Shown here: positions 35,125 through 44,692 of the stretch, one piece after another | Layout: each line of letters begins with the position of its first letter | Numbering within the stretch: the stretch's first letter is position 1 | Origin: Clostridia bacterium | GTDB taxonomy: Bacteria; Bacillota; Clostridia; Oscillospirales; Acutalibacteraceae | Assembly (NCBI GenBank): GCA_017409845.1 | Contig: JAFQRY010000002.1 | Coordinates: 104,940-168,939, forward strand | DNA length: 64,000 nucleotides | Direction: 5' to 3' | The notes under the pieces: generated by a model | Database searches by the model: none | The model's input: only the letters and a program-made list of their open reading frames with translations | What the model was told of the DNA's origin: nothing | Position numbers and translations under genes: made by a program

Positions 35125-36388
35125 CCGCTTCGCCCTCCTCTTCGGCTGAAAGCATGAATATGGTATCTATCGAAAGCTTCTTTGCCGCTTCGCACACCTG
35201 CTCCATAGTCACCTTTCCGATTTCTTCCATACGGCTTTCGGGAGTTAAAATTTCATCCTCAAGCACTTGTGATGCATACCAGCTGCAGATACCCTCAGGG
35301 GTTGTAAAGGTCAGCCTCTCCTTGAGCGAACGCTTTGAGCATTCAAGCACTTCGGGGTCGGTCTTTCCGCTTCTCAGATCCGAAAGCTGGCTGAGAATTT
35401 CAGCCGATACCTTCTTTTCCTTATCGGTATCTATTCCGCCCTCAACGAGCACAAGACCCTTTCTCGCAATCAGCTTTGACCAGCAATAATAAGCAAGGCT
35501 GAGCTTTTCGCGGACATTGGTAAAGAGCTTTGAATAAGTTCCCATACCGAAAATATCATTCATAACCGTTATTGCCGCAAGATTATCCCTGCTGTTCTGC
35601 ATGCCTGCTCTGAAGCCTATGACAAGCTTACCCTGATTAACGGGGAATTTTTCCTCGTATCTGTTGAAATGCCCGCCTCTCTGACGGAAAACGGTTACGG
35701 GCTTTACGGGGCTGCGTTCTATTTTTTCAAATTGCTTTGCAAAGATTTCCGCAATCTCATCCGCATCGGCACTGCCGACAACGGTTATCTGGAATATTGC
35801 TGTTGACAAAGCATTTTTCCATGCGGCATAAACATCCGCCATTTTAACTTTTTCAATTTCTTCAACCGTGCCGTATTTCGGTTTTCCGAAAGCCTCATTT
35901 TCGCACATGTAGCTTATGCAGCGATCAAACGCATAAGCTCTTTTATCGTTAAGCTCCTCTTCGATTCTCTGAATGAGAAGTCTTTTTTCGGCTGCAAGGT
36001 TATCCGCACCGAAGCTGCCGTTTTTGCAATTCGGAGAAAAAATCATGCTTGCAAGAAGCTGAGCACACTCCCCGGCGATGCTTTCTTCCGTAAGAGCAAA
36101 GCGGTCATCAAGACAATTGAGCGAAAGAGTGAGCACCTGAGCCTCTCCCGGCTTTGAAACGGTCGCGGAAAGGCTTGCACCGTAAAGCTCATCGAGCTTT
36201 CCGTTAAGAAGCGTAAAATCGGGATATTCCCTGCAGGAACGCTTGAGAAGATATATCAGCAGCGAATTTGCCGCCATTTTTTCATCCATGGGCAATGCCA
36301 TGGATACCGAAATCCGACCGGTTTTGAATCTGTCCGTTTTAACCGAAACAAGTCGCACCTGCTCGGCTATCATTCTGACATGGGGCAT
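35114..36388 (-). CDS. M16-family peptidase-like protein, YmfF-like (no zinc motif)
   Basis: A 424-residue M16 fold protein. Where the active partner has HFLEH this one has SLLIYLLKRS, and no HxxEH is seen elsewhere, so it is likely a non-catalytic subunit that pairs with the YmfH-like product, as in other heterodimeric M16 enzymes. The second-domain region AYYCWSKLIARKGLVLVEGGID is typical. It is the first of the pair to be transcribed. Confidence 0.87.
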   Translation of the reverse strand: MPHVRMIAEQVRLVSVKTDRFKTGRISVSMALPMDEKMAANSLLIYLLKRSCREYPDFTLLNGKLDELYGASLSATVSKPGEAQVLTLSLNCLDDRFALTEESIAGECAQLLASMIFSPNCKNGSFGADNLAAEKRLLIQRIEEELNDKRAYAFDRCISYMCENEAFGKPKYGTVEEIEKVKMADVYAAWKNALSTAIFQITVVGSADADEIAEIFAKQFEKIERSPVKPVTVFRQRGGHFNRYEEKFPVNQGKLVIGFRAGMQNSRDNLAAITVMNDIFGMGTYSKLFTNVREKLSLAYYCWSKLIARKGLVLVEGGIDTDKEKKVSAEILSQLSDLRSGKTDPEVLECSKRSLKERLTFTTPEGICSWYASQVLEDEILTPESRMEEIGKVTMEQVCEAAKKLSIDTIFMLSAEEEGEADEG

Positions 36389-36473
36389 TGTGTCACATCC
36401 TTTTAATTAGTGAAGAGTGATGGGTAAAGAGTTAAGGAAGAGCTCTGCACCTACCCGATTTTATTCTCTTTCA
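36389..36473. repeat. Intergenic spacer with degenerate repeat
   Basis: Positions 36411-36452 read on the minus strand CTTCCTTAACTCTT and CACTCTTCACT, related to the spacer before rqcH (7968-8027). Confidence 0.4.
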
Positions 36474-37772
36474 TCAGATATCATTCTGTGAAATCTGATC
36501 ATAGGTTTCTCTCTTGACAGCAACTCTTGCTTCGCCGTCTTTTACCATAACAACGGCAGGACGGGGTATTCTGTTATAGTTTGATGCCATTGAGTAGTTA
36601 TATGCACCCGTTGAAAGAACGGTAAGGATATCACCCGGCTTTACGGGTTGGATTTTTGTGTTTTCCTGAATAAGGTCACCGCTTTCGCAGCATTTGCCCG
36701 CAACGGTAACAATTTCGGTTCTGTCCTCCTCGGCTCTGTTTGCACAGACAACCTCATAATCCGACTTATAGAGAGCATATCTCGGATTATCAGTCATGCC
36801 ACCGTCAACCGAAACATAGGTTCTCACTCCGGGAATTTTCTTGACGCTGCCGACGGTATAAAGAGTTGCACCCGCAACTCCGACAATCGAACGACCCGGT
36901 TCAATAAGAATAAACGGAGTTTTTATTCCCAGCTCATGCGAAAAGCTGTGAACAACCGCCGAAACCTGCTTCATATATTCGCCGTATGCTTCGTGGGCAT
37001 CGCTTCTGAGATATTTTATTCCGAAACCGCCGCCGAGATTGAGTTCTTCAAGCTCAACGCCCGTTTCAGCCTTGATATCACGGTAAAATTCAAGCATAAC
37101 CTTTGCAGCAAGGCAGAAGGGGTCAACATCAAAAATCTGCGAGCCGATATGGCTGTGAAGACCTCTGAGCTTAAGATTTTTCATACCGAGAGCTGCTTTG
37201 ACAGCCTCCATTGCCTCGCCCGTTTCAAGAGCAAAGCCGAATTTTGAATCAATCTGACCCGTTTTGATAAAGTCATGGGTATGAGCATCAATGCCCGGCT
37301 TGATTCTGAGCATTATTCCTGCCGTTTTGCCTTCGGAAGCGGCAATTTCATCAAGCATTTTAAGCTCGGTTATGTTATCAACAACAATTCTGCCAACACC
37401 GCTTTCAACCGCTGCGGAAAGCTCTTCGGGAGTTTTGTTGTTGCCGTGAAAAACAATTTTTTCTGCAGGAAAACCAACCGAAAGAGCAGTATAAAGCTCG
37501 CCTCCCGAAACAACATCAACGCCGATATTTTCCTGCATACAAATTCTGTACATTTCCTTGCAGCTGAACGCCTTGCTTGCATAGCACACAAGGCCGTTGC
37601 CGTTATAATATTTGTTCATGGAGAGAACGAATTCTCTTATCTTCTGTCTGATTTTATTTTCACTGTAAACATATAAAGGGGTGCCGAATTCTTCGGCAAG
37701 CTCAATTGCATCCGCACCGCCGATGGTGAGATGTCCCTTCAGATTTGTTGAAACACATTTTGTAACAAGCAT
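36474..37772 (-). CDS. lysA: Diaminopimelate decarboxylase
   Basis: A PLP enzyme that makes L-lysine from meso-diaminopimelate. The PLP lysine lies in LVCYASKAFSCKEM, the phosphate-binding loop is GGGFGIKY, and the substrate-binding CESGDL and GAYNYSMASNYN motifs are near the end. It has 432 residues. AGGAGG lies 8 bases ahead of the ATG, overlapping the end of ysxC. Confidence 0.96.
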   Translation of the reverse strand: MLVTKCVSTNLKGHLTIGGADAIELAEEFGTPLYVYSENKIRQKIREFVLSMNKYYNGNGLVCYASKAFSCKEMYRICMQENIGVDVVSGGELYTALSVGFPAEKIVFHGNNKTPEELSAAVESGVGRIVVDNITELKMLDEIAASEGKTAGIMLRIKPGIDAHTHDFIKTGQIDSKFGFALETGEAMEAVKAALGMKNLKLRGLHSHIGSQIFDVDPFCLAAKVMLEFYRDIKAETGVELEELNLGGGFGIKYLRSDAHEAYGEYMKQVSAVVHSFSHELGIKTPFILIEPGRSIVGVAGATLYTVGSVKKIPGVRTYVSVDGGMTDNPRYALYKSDYEVVCANRAEEDRTEIVTVAGKCCESGDLIQENTKIQPVKPGDILTVLSTGAYNYSMASNYNRIPRPAVVMVKDGEARVAVKRETYDQISQNDI

Positions 37773-37775
37773 ATT

Positions 37776-38360
37776 TTAACCTCCTGCCGCATTGATTATC
37801 TGAGCCTTGACCTCTTCAACGCCCGTTCCTTTTATCGAAGAAAACTCGATTGTTTTGATTTCAGGGTAATCCGAAAGCTCCTCAAGAAGCTGTGCCCTTC
37901 TCTTTTCGGTTTCCGTTTTGTTGAGCTTATCGCATTTTGTGAGGGCGATCACAAAAGGAATTTCCATTTCACGCAGGAAGTTGAGCATGGTCATATCGTC
38001 TGCCGACGGTGCATGACGCATATCAATAAGCTGAATAACAAGCTTTATGTTTCTGCCCGACTGAAAATATCCCTCCATAAGCTCTGCCCAGCGTTTTTTC
38101 TCGCTCTGCTCACGCTTTGCGTAGCCGTAGCCGGGAAGGTCCACAAAATAAACACCGTCTCCTTTGAAAAAGTTGACTGTTATTGTTTTTCCCGGAACAG
38201 AGCTGACTCTTGCAAGATTTTTGCGGTTGAAAACTTTATTTATAAGCGACGATTTGCCGACATTCGAGCGACCCGAAAATACAATTTCCGCTTCTTTTGA
38301 TGGCGGAAGCTGCTTCGATGTGCCGTAAGCGGCGGTAAATTCTATTTTATCAAATCTCAT
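37776..38360 (-). CDS. ysxC: Ribosome-assembly GTPase YsxC/EngB
   Basis: A 194-residue TrmE-Era-type GTPase needed for 50S assembly. The P-loop is GRSNVGKSS, then PGKT, DLPGYG, TKCDK and SSIKGTG. It follows lon by 15 bases, the order known from Bacillus (lonA-ysxC). Confidence 0.96.
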   Translation of the reverse strand: MRFDKIEFTAAYGTSKQLPPSKEAEIVFSGRSNVGKSSLINKVFNRKNLARVSSVPGKTITVNFFKGDGVYFVDLPGYGYAKREQSEKKRWAELMEGYFQSGRNIKLVIQLIDMRHAPSADDMTMLNFLREMEIPFVIALTKCDKLNKTETEKRRAQLLEELSDYPEIKTIEFSSIKGTGVEEVKAQIINAAGG

Positions 38361-38375
38361 TTTTCTTTTTCCTTA

Positions 38376-40787
38376 TCATTGAGTTATGGATGTTCTCGCA
38401 CCCTTGCCGACATTCACGGGCTGAACAGCCGCTTCACCCTGCTTTGCAGGCTTTTCAAGTGCGATATCCCATACCGCATCAACCGTTTTGACGGGCATGA
38501 AGGTAACGTTTTCTTTAACAACGGGGTCAACCTCGTCAAGATCGGAAAGATTGTCATATGGAATAACAACCGTTTTTATGCCCGTTTTATATGCCGCCAT
38601 TGATTTTTCTTTGAGTCCGCCGATGGGAAGAACCCTGCCTCTGAGTGAAATTTCGCCCGTCATCGCAACATCCTTGCGAACCTTGATTCCCGAGAGTGCG
38701 GAAACAAGCGAGGTTGCAATTGTAACACCTGCCGAAGGGCCGTCCTTGGGAGTTGCACCTTCGGGAACATGAATGTGAATATCGCAATCCTTATAGAAGT
38801 CGCCGTTAATCGGAAGCTCATCGGATTTTGAACGGATATAGCTGACCGCAGCCTTTGCACTCTCCTGCATAACATCGCCGAGAGAGCCAGTCAGTTCAAG
38901 CTTACCCGTGCCCTTAAGCACAGCCGTTTCAATTTCAAGCATATCGCCGCCAACGCTTGTCCATGCAAGTCCGTTGACAACACCGACCTCGTTTTCACGG
39001 ATGATTGAATCATTTTTATATTTTCTTGTACCGAGAAGCTCTTCAACATTTTCGGGCTTGACGGAAATTTTTTCAGCACTGCCTTCAACAACCGCCATTG
39101 CGGATTTTCTGCATACGGCTGCAAGCTGCTGCTCGAGATTACGCACACCCGCTTCTTTCGTGTAGCCGTCAATGATAAGCCTGAGAGCCTTGTCGGTTAT
39201 TTTGAGCTGTTTCGGTGTAAGACCGTGACGCTTTATCTGCTTGGGAATAAGATGTTTCTTTGCAATATTGAATTTTTCCTCTGCCGTGTAGCTTCCGAGC
39301 TCAATGATTTCCATTCTGTCACGCAGGGGTTCGGGAATATTGGCTTCAACATTCGCCGTTGTTATAAACAGAACCTTGCTCAGATCAAAAGGCAATTCAA
39401 TATAGTGGTCTCTGAAGGAAGAATTCTGTTCGGGATCAAGAACCTCAAGCAAAGCGGATGTCGGGTCGCCCTTATAATCCGAAGAAAGCTTATCAACCTC
39501 ATCAAGCAGGATGAGCGGATTGCTTGTTCCCGCCTGCTGCATTGCATTTATAATTCTGCCCGGCATTGAGCCGATATATGTTTTTCTGTGTCCTCTGATT
39601 TCGGCTTCATCCTTGACGCCGCCGAGTGAAATTCTCACATAGTTTCTGCCCGTTGCGGATGCTATTGAGCGTGCAACCGAGGTTTTACCGACACCCGGAG
39701 GACCGACGAGGCAGATAATCTGACCCTTGATATCGGGAGCAAGCACACGCACGGCAAGATATTCAAGAATTCTTCTTTTGATTTTTTCAAGACCGTAGTG
39801 GTCACGCTCAAGAGTTTTTCTTGATTTTTCGATATTTGTGTTTTCCTGCGAAAACTTATTCCACGGAAGCGAAAGACATGTTTCGATATAATTTCTGCTT
39901 ACCGCAGCCTCAGGCGAATTCGGCGAATACTTTTCAAGTCTGTCACATTCCTTGAAAAGCTTTTCCTTGACTTCGTCGGATGCCTGCATAAAGAAGATTG
40001 TTTCTCTGAAACGGTCAAGCTCCTCTTCCTGAGAAACTCCGCCGCCGAGCTCCTGAGAAATCACCTTCATCTGCTCACGAAGATAATATTCACGCTGATT
40101 CTTGTCAATCTGCTCCTGAACCTTGTCACCGATATCCGCTTCAATCGCAAGAAGATTGCTTTCGTTTGCAAGAAGCACACAGAGCTCCTCAAGTCTTCTG
40201 AGGGGATTCACAACGGAAAGAATGCTCTGTCTGTCTTCATATTCAAGCATGATGTTGCCTGCAACATAGTCTGCAAGCTCACCCGCCTTCGACTTCTGTA
40301 GAACGCTTGTCACGAGGTCTGCGGGAAGCTGAGGTGCACAGTCCGAATAATCTGCGAAAACATCCTTTGCATGTCGGATAAGTGCCTTTTCATAGTCAAG
40401 GTTTTCCCTCTTCACCGTGGGCTCTTCAACAGGGAATATCATGGCCTTGAGATAATTACCCTTCGCCGAATCGAGCCCCTGAATAAGTCTTGCCCTGTGA
40501 AGACCTTCAACCGCAACACGGACATTTCCGTTCTTTCCGGGAAGCTTCAACACCTGCTTTACGGTTGCAACAACGCCGATTTCATAAAGGTCATTGTAAT
40601 CGGGATCGTCAACGCTGATATCCTTCTGAGTTACAAGAAAAATTTCCTGGTCTGTATCCATTGCCTTTTTGAGTGCATTGATTGACTTTTCTCTTCCCAC
40701 ATCAAAATGGATGAACATATCGGGAAATACAACCAGACCACGCAATGCGACGGTCGGCATTACCCTTATTTTTTCTTCTTTGGTCAT
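38376..40787 (-). CDS. lon: ATP-dependent protease Lon
   Basis: Lon, 803 residues: N-terminal substrate-binding LAN domain (VMPTVALRGLVVFPDM), AAA+ module with Walker A GPPGVGKTS, and the protease domain with catalytic Ser in KDGPSAGVTIA and Lys in the GLKEKSMAAYKTGIK segment. The start was set at 40787, with AGGAG 8 bases upstream; the longer frame to 40817 precedes this site. It begins the operon lon-ysxC-lysA-ymfF-ymfH-lgt-folD. Confidence 0.97.
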   Translation of the reverse strand: MTKEEKIRVMPTVALRGLVVFPDMFIHFDVGREKSINALKKAMDTDQEIFLVTQKDISVDDPDYNDLYEIGVVATVKQVLKLPGKNGNVRVAVEGLHRARLIQGLDSAKGNYLKAMIFPVEEPTVKRENLDYEKALIRHAKDVFADYSDCAPQLPADLVTSVLQKSKAGELADYVAGNIMLEYEDRQSILSVVNPLRRLEELCVLLANESNLLAIEADIGDKVQEQIDKNQREYYLREQMKVISQELGGGVSQEEELDRFRETIFFMQASDEVKEKLFKECDRLEKYSPNSPEAAVSRNYIETCLSLPWNKFSQENTNIEKSRKTLERDHYGLEKIKRRILEYLAVRVLAPDIKGQIICLVGPPGVGKTSVARSIASATGRNYVRISLGGVKDEAEIRGHRKTYIGSMPGRIINAMQQAGTSNPLILLDEVDKLSSDYKGDPTSALLEVLDPEQNSSFRDHYIELPFDLSKVLFITTANVEANIPEPLRDRMEIIELGSYTAEEKFNIAKKHLIPKQIKRHGLTPKQLKITDKALRLIIDGYTKEAGVRNLEQQLAAVCRKSAMAVVEGSAEKISVKPENVEELLGTRKYKNDSIIRENEVGVVNGLAWTSVGGDMLEIETAVLKGTGKLELTGSLGDVMQESAKAAVSYIRSKSDELPINGDFYKDCDIHIHVPEGATPKDGPSAGVTIATSLVSALSGIKVRKDVAMTGEISLRGRVLPIGGLKEKSMAAYKTGIKTVVIPYDNLSDLDEVDPVVKENVTFMPVKTVDAVWDIALEKPAKQGEAAVQPVNVGKGARTSITQ

Positions 40788-40876
40788 TATAAAAACTCCT
40801 TTTTGCCGCTCAATCAAAGCGGTTAAGACACTGATTTTAATTATAATTACAGAAAATAATATTTTCTTAGTTTAAT

Positions 40877-40905
40877 ATTATATATTATAAAAGTAAATCC
40901 GTCAA
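40877..40905 (-). promoter_or_regulatory. Promoter of lon
   Basis: TTGACG and TATAAT lie 17 bases apart on the minus strand. No CIRCE or CtsR repeat was seen. Confidence 0.75.
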
Positions 40906-41104
40906 CACCGCTGTATGAACAAACAGTTAATTTTGCAGGACTCCGCTGCAGTTACAAACGCAAAACAAAACGCTGCAGCAGACAACCTCAGAACCGTTCC
41001 GTTTTTAACCGCAAAAAAGCAAAAAACTATAATTCTGCCGCCATATTTTTTAAAACGCAAAACCGGATATCATTAAATACACTCTCCTCAGCAAAAACAA
41101 CAAA
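40906..41104. other. Non-coding flank, probable left end region of the mobile element
   Basis: No reading frame with a ribosome site was seen. The stretch is A-rich with several short CTGCAG-containing repeats (GGACTCCGCTGCAGTT, CGCTGCAGCAGAC). The recombination site of the neighbouring serine recombinase should be here or just beyond, but I could not define it. Confidence 0.35.
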
Positions 41105-41128
41105 GAGCCGCCGCAAAAGCGACAGCTC
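41105..41128 (-). terminator. Terminator after the serine recombinase
   Basis: GAGCTGTCGC pairs with GCGGCGGCTC (two G-T pairs) around TTTT on the minus strand, with a T-rich tail. Confidence 0.65.
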
Positions 41129-41147
41129 CCGTAAAACCGCAGTTTAC

Positions 41148-42896
41148 TTATTTCATACCGTTTTCATAAGCCTCGATCATCTTCTTGAACGTTTGACCCG
41201 TAGAAACAGATGTGTCTGTATCCGTTGATACGCTTTGATTTTCTGTCAGGTTGTCAGATGACGGGTTAATTTGTCCCGCACGACGTTTGAGCTTTCCGAG
41301 AAACTTTTCGGTTGATTCTCCCGTGAAAATCTTTATGCTCAGCCTCATACTGCCGTCATCAAGCGGAGTAACAAAAATCTTATCAATATAGGTATCAACA
41401 AATTCTTTGGAAATCGTGCCTTTCCTTGCATCGTTCTGTGCCGCAGATATCGCCGCACGGACTGCTGAAATATGCTTTTTGAAATCCTCACTTGATTCAA
41501 GTGCTTCATTAAGTTCAGCAATCGTCTTTTCAGCTTCTGCTATTTCGCGGTTGCATTGCTCAGTCATCTCAATGAAATCTCTGTCGGTAATCTGACCCGC
41601 AACGTTATACTGAAGCAACTTGGATTTCTTCTGTAAAGCAAAGTCAATAACCTTTTCCTGCTCCGATATCTTTTGCGGAAGTTTTCCGTTATCGGTCATT
41701 TCGGAGTACATACGCACATATTCGGCAACAAGTGCATCTGCATCCGCTTTTGTATCACGAAACACCTCAAACAAAATCGGTTTGATTTCTTCTTCATAAA
41801 TCGCAAATGAGGAACAGGAATCCGAGCCGCCTTTGATTTTACCCGAGCATATCCACTTGCTGTTTTTCTTTCCGCTTTTGTCTTTGGATTCACGGCGATA
41901 ATATGCCGTTCCGCAATCGGTACAGAAAAGCTTTCCTGTCAACAGATTTGCGTGGTTGCAAATACCCTGACGTGCTTTTACATCATCACTGCGTCTTTTC
42001 AGAATTTCGTTTGCCTTGTCCCACAGTTCTTCCGAAACAATTGCAGGCACTATTTCACCCGTTTCGTCTTTGAACATTACCCATTCTTCGGGCGGCAGGA
42101 ATTTCTGCTTCTTTGTGAACATATCAACGACACGAACTTTGTTACCGACATAATATCCCTTATATTTGGGATTTGAAATCATATTTGACATCGTTGAATG
42201 AGCAATTTTATTGCCCTTACTGTTTCGGTATCCTTTGTCCCAAAAGATTGTTTCAATCTGCTTCATGCTGTATTGGTCGGTAGCATAAAGTTCAAAAAGC
42301 TCTCTGACCATAGCCGCCTGTTCTTCATCAATAACAAGCTTCTTATCAACCTTTGTATAGCCGAAAATATTGCTGTTACCGAGTACAACGTTTGATTTTA
42401 TCGCCTGCTGATGACCGAATTTAACTCGGCTTGAAAGCTTACGGAGTTCATCCTGAGCGATTGACGACATAATCGAAAGTCTTAGTTCACTATCCTCGTC
42501 AAGCGTGTTGATGTTATCATTCTGAAAAAACACGCCCACGCCAAAGCCGAAAAGCTGACGGGTAAACTGAATTGAATCGAGAGTGTTTCTCGCAAATCTG
42601 GAGATTTCTTTTGTTATAACAAAATCAAATTTACCGTCTGCCGCATCATCAATCATTCTGTTGAAATTTTCTCTTTTCTTAACAGATATGCCTGACAAAC
42701 CCTCGTCAATATATCCCGGCACAAAAGTCCAAGCACGATTCTTTTTTATAAGATTTTCATAATAGCTTATCTGATTGCCGAGTGAATTTAACTGTTCATC
42801 ACTTTCCGACGAAACACGGGCATAATATGTTACCCTGAGCGGAATCTCATATATGCTCTTCATTCGCATTTGCATTCTAACGCTATGTATATCCAT
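41148..42896 (-). CDS. Large serine recombinase (element integrase)
   Basis: A 582-residue site-specific recombinase. The resolvase domain starts with VTYYARVSSESDEQ, whose first Ser after ARV is the nucleophile, and continues to KEISRFARNTLD. The recombinase domain (YRNSKGNKIAHSTMSNMISNPKYKGYYVG) and the zinc-ribbon (CTDCG near FYRRESKD and a later C) follow, then a coiled coil (about 385-460). This is the integrase type of Tn4451/Tn5397-like and other integrative elements. It lies at one end of the element, next to lon. Confidence 0.93.
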   Translation of the reverse strand: MDIHSVRMQMRMKSIYEIPLRVTYYARVSSESDEQLNSLGNQISYYENLIKKNRAWTFVPGYIDEGLSGISVKKRENFNRMIDDAADGKFDFVITKEISRFARNTLDSIQFTRQLFGFGVGVFFQNDNINTLDEDSELRLSIMSSIAQDELRKLSSRVKFGHQQAIKSNVVLGNSNIFGYTKVDKKLVIDEEQAAMVRELFELYATDQYSMKQIETIFWDKGYRNSKGNKIAHSTMSNMISNPKYKGYYVGNKVRVVDMFTKKQKFLPPEEWVMFKDETGEIVPAIVSEELWDKANEILKRRSDDVKARQGICNHANLLTGKLFCTDCGTAYYRRESKDKSGKKNSKWICSGKIKGGSDSCSSFAIYEEEIKPILFEVFRDTKADADALVAEYVRMYSEMTDNGKLPQKISEQEKVIDFALQKKSKLLQYNVAGQITDRDFIEMTEQCNREIAEAEKTIAELNEALESSEDFKKHISAVRAAISAAQNDARKGTISKEFVDTYIDKIFVTPLDDGSMRLSIKIFTGESTEKFLGKLKRRAGQINPSSDNLTENQSVSTDTDTSVSTGQTFKKMIEAYENGMK

Positions 42897-42987
42897 TTAT
42901 ATCCACATCTCCTCCAAATTGAATGTGATTTCGTTAAATCATTATCTATATATTAGCATAAGCGCAAAAAGAAATCAAGAGCGTAAT

Positions 42988-43176
42988 TTATCTTGATGGT
43001 CCGGATGGCTTGCGTGAGTGAATCTTATTTGCCATACGGTTTCTTTCCGATTCGCTTATCAGACCTTTTCCGTAAAGAGTGTCGTTGAAATAAATGAGCC
43101 AAAGCTTTTCGATAACACTTTGCTTTTCAGCTTCACTCATCTTTCTGCCCGAACTCTGTCCGTTATCTATCTCCAT
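42988..43176 (-). CDS. Small mobile-element protein, 62 residues
   Basis: AAGGGG lies 7 bases ahead of the ATG. The product has a charged start and the segment EKLWLIYFNDTLYGKGLISESERNRM, which looks like the short helical SHOCT-like motif found in many excision or accessory proteins of Firmicute elements. It might assist the recombinase. The family call is tentative. Confidence 0.65.
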   Translation of the reverse strand: MEIDNGQSSGRKMSEAEKQSVIEKLWLIYFNDTLYGKGLISESERNRMANKIHSRKPSGPSR

Positions 43177-43252
43177 AAGCCATCCCCTTTCTTTCTGATA
43201 TTTTTTGCCAAAAGTTTCTGTTTATTCTTACGAATTTTTCAATCTCCTTTTA

Positions 43253-44068
43253 TTAGTTAGTATTGTTATAGAAAGCAAACTCTGCCGAAACCGAGTTTGC
43301 CATTGTGGATGGTGCGTTATACAAAGCAGATATGAGATATGATTTTATGTTTTTAATTTTTGTTGTGGAACTTTCAATGCAGCCGATGACATATTCAATA
43401 TGCTCCGACGAAAGTTTTTTGAACCGTGAAATAACGACCTCTCTCGGGAAATCGCTTCCGCCGATTCTGACGGTAGGTGTTGTTCCCGACATAACATCTG
43501 CCATTATGAGAATAATTTCTCTGACCATTTCGGCATCGCCGTTGATACAGTCATATTCAATCTGTTCTTCAATACTTTCTATCAGCTCATCATAACTGAT
43601 AGATGGATTGATGTAGATGATATTATTATTATTCTCTTTATTATAGATAGAGTTCGATTCTGATACTTCACGAAGTTCGGTTTTAACACTTTCAGAAGTT
43701 TGATTTTGATACTTGTCAGGTTCGATTTTGAGCATTGACAAAGCCGACGGTGCAATTATTATTTTCGAAGGCTTTCCGCAGCCGTCACGGTACTTTTCTA
43801 TCAGACCCGAATTCTGCAATTCTTTGAGAAGTCTTACCGCCTTTGCACGGGCACAGCCGAGCTTTTCGCATATTTCATTTATTGTATAGACTACAAAAAT
43901 ATTGCCGTAGGAATCGGTGAATCTGTCTGCATTTATTTCCGACAGACCCGTTCGGTCAAGTATCATGGCAAAAAGCAATTTTGCATCAACTGACAAATCA
44001 GAAAACAAAGATGAATCAATCAGCGCTCTGGGAAACTTCAGAAATGAAAACTGTTCCCTATCGCCCAA
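43253..44068 (-). CDS. RepA_N-type replication initiator-like protein (DUF6017-like C terminus)
   Basis: A 271-residue protein. The N-terminal 115 residues match replication initiator A proteins: FSFLKFPRALIDSSLFSDLSVDAKLLFAMILDRTGLS, then a helix-turn-helix (TINEICEKLGCARAKAVRLLKELQ) with the wing GLIEKYRDGCGKPS. The C-terminal part (YDELIESIEEQIEYDCING to SYLISALYNAP) matches the domain seen in such mobile-element proteins. It could drive replication of the excised circle. A low-complexity Asn/Ile linker (ENNNNIIYIN) joins the halves. Confidence 0.85.
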   Translation of the reverse strand: MGDREQFSFLKFPRALIDSSLFSDLSVDAKLLFAMILDRTGLSEINADRFTDSYGNIFVVYTINEICEKLGCARAKAVRLLKELQNSGLIEKYRDGCGKPSKIIIAPSALSMLKIEPDKYQNQTSESVKTELREVSESNSIYNKENNNNIIYINPSISYDELIESIEEQIEYDCINGDAEMVREIILIMADVMSGTTPTVRIGGSDFPREVVISRFKKLSSEHIEYVIGCIESSTTKIKNIKSYLISALYNAPSTMANSVSAEFAFYNNTN

Positions 44069-44072
44069 TGAA

Positions 44073-44363
44073 TCACCCGTCTTTCTTTCCGAGACCGACT
44101 TTTTCAGCGTGAGCTTTTGCCTTTTCCGTCTGTTCTTTTGTCCTTGGCGGAATAAGTTTTATTGCAATGCTTGATTTCGGTACTTCATAAAGCTCTCCGC
44201 CATACTGGTCTGTGCGTATGTGACGGAGCACACCGTGATTCTTTCTGTCAAACTCTGCAAAACGCCTTTTAAGCGGTTTAGAATTGATATAAACAGACCA
44301 GAAATCTTCATCGGCATTTGAGAGAAGAATATTCTCTTTTTCATACTTGGTTAAATGATACAT
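44073..44363 (-). CDS. Conserved mobile-element protein, 96 residues
   Basis: It starts MYHLTKYEKENILLSNADEDF, a pattern I recall from small genes of Firmicute integrative elements, and has a VPKSSIAIKLIPPR segment and a basic tail. Function unknown. GGAGG lies 4 bases before the ATG. It precedes the replication gene by 4 bases, so they share a transcript. Confidence 0.75.
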   Translation of the reverse strand: MYHLTKYEKENILLSNADEDFWSVYINSKPLKRRFAEFDRKNHGVLRHIRTDQYGGELYEVPKSSIAIKLIPPRTKEQTEKAKAHAEKVGLGKKDG

Positions 44364-44692
44364 TTTACCTCCTTATTCGTTTAATATGTCCGTTATCGAC
44401 AGGTTAATATACTTACACCTACGTTCCGGCAGACGGATAAAAACCGTTGTCTAAGACTTGATTTCTCACCCGCATTTTGACGTTCACCTCCGTTCTTCGG
44501 CTTCCCGAAAAGTAATATATTAAATAAAAAACTACCTACAAGAAAGAAGCGGAAACAAATCCGATTCTTGTTCTTGCAGGTAGTCTCTCACGTAATATGT
44601 CTGGAAAACTCCTTACATTCAAGCAAGTGTTTCTTATATGGATTTACGGGCATATTTCATCAGAACCATACAGTTCACTTGCGCATTCAATT
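44364..44692. other. Leader region with hairpin and possible leader peptide
   Basis: The 329-base gap holds a minus-strand 18-codon frame at 44419-44475 (MRVRNQVLDNGFYPSAGT) with GGAGG 11 bases upstream, and the large hairpin at 44531-44584 upstream of it. The strongest idea is a regulated leader of the replication gene operon; 44585-44692 shows nothing else. Confidence 0.4.
44531..44584 (-). terminator. Terminator or attenuator hairpin
   Basis: ACTACCTGCAAGAA pairs with TTCTTGTAGGTAGT (one G-T pair) around a second inner stem; the minus strand continues with TTTTTATTTAA. It would end transcripts of the zinc-ribbon gene before the replication operon. Confidence 0.65.
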
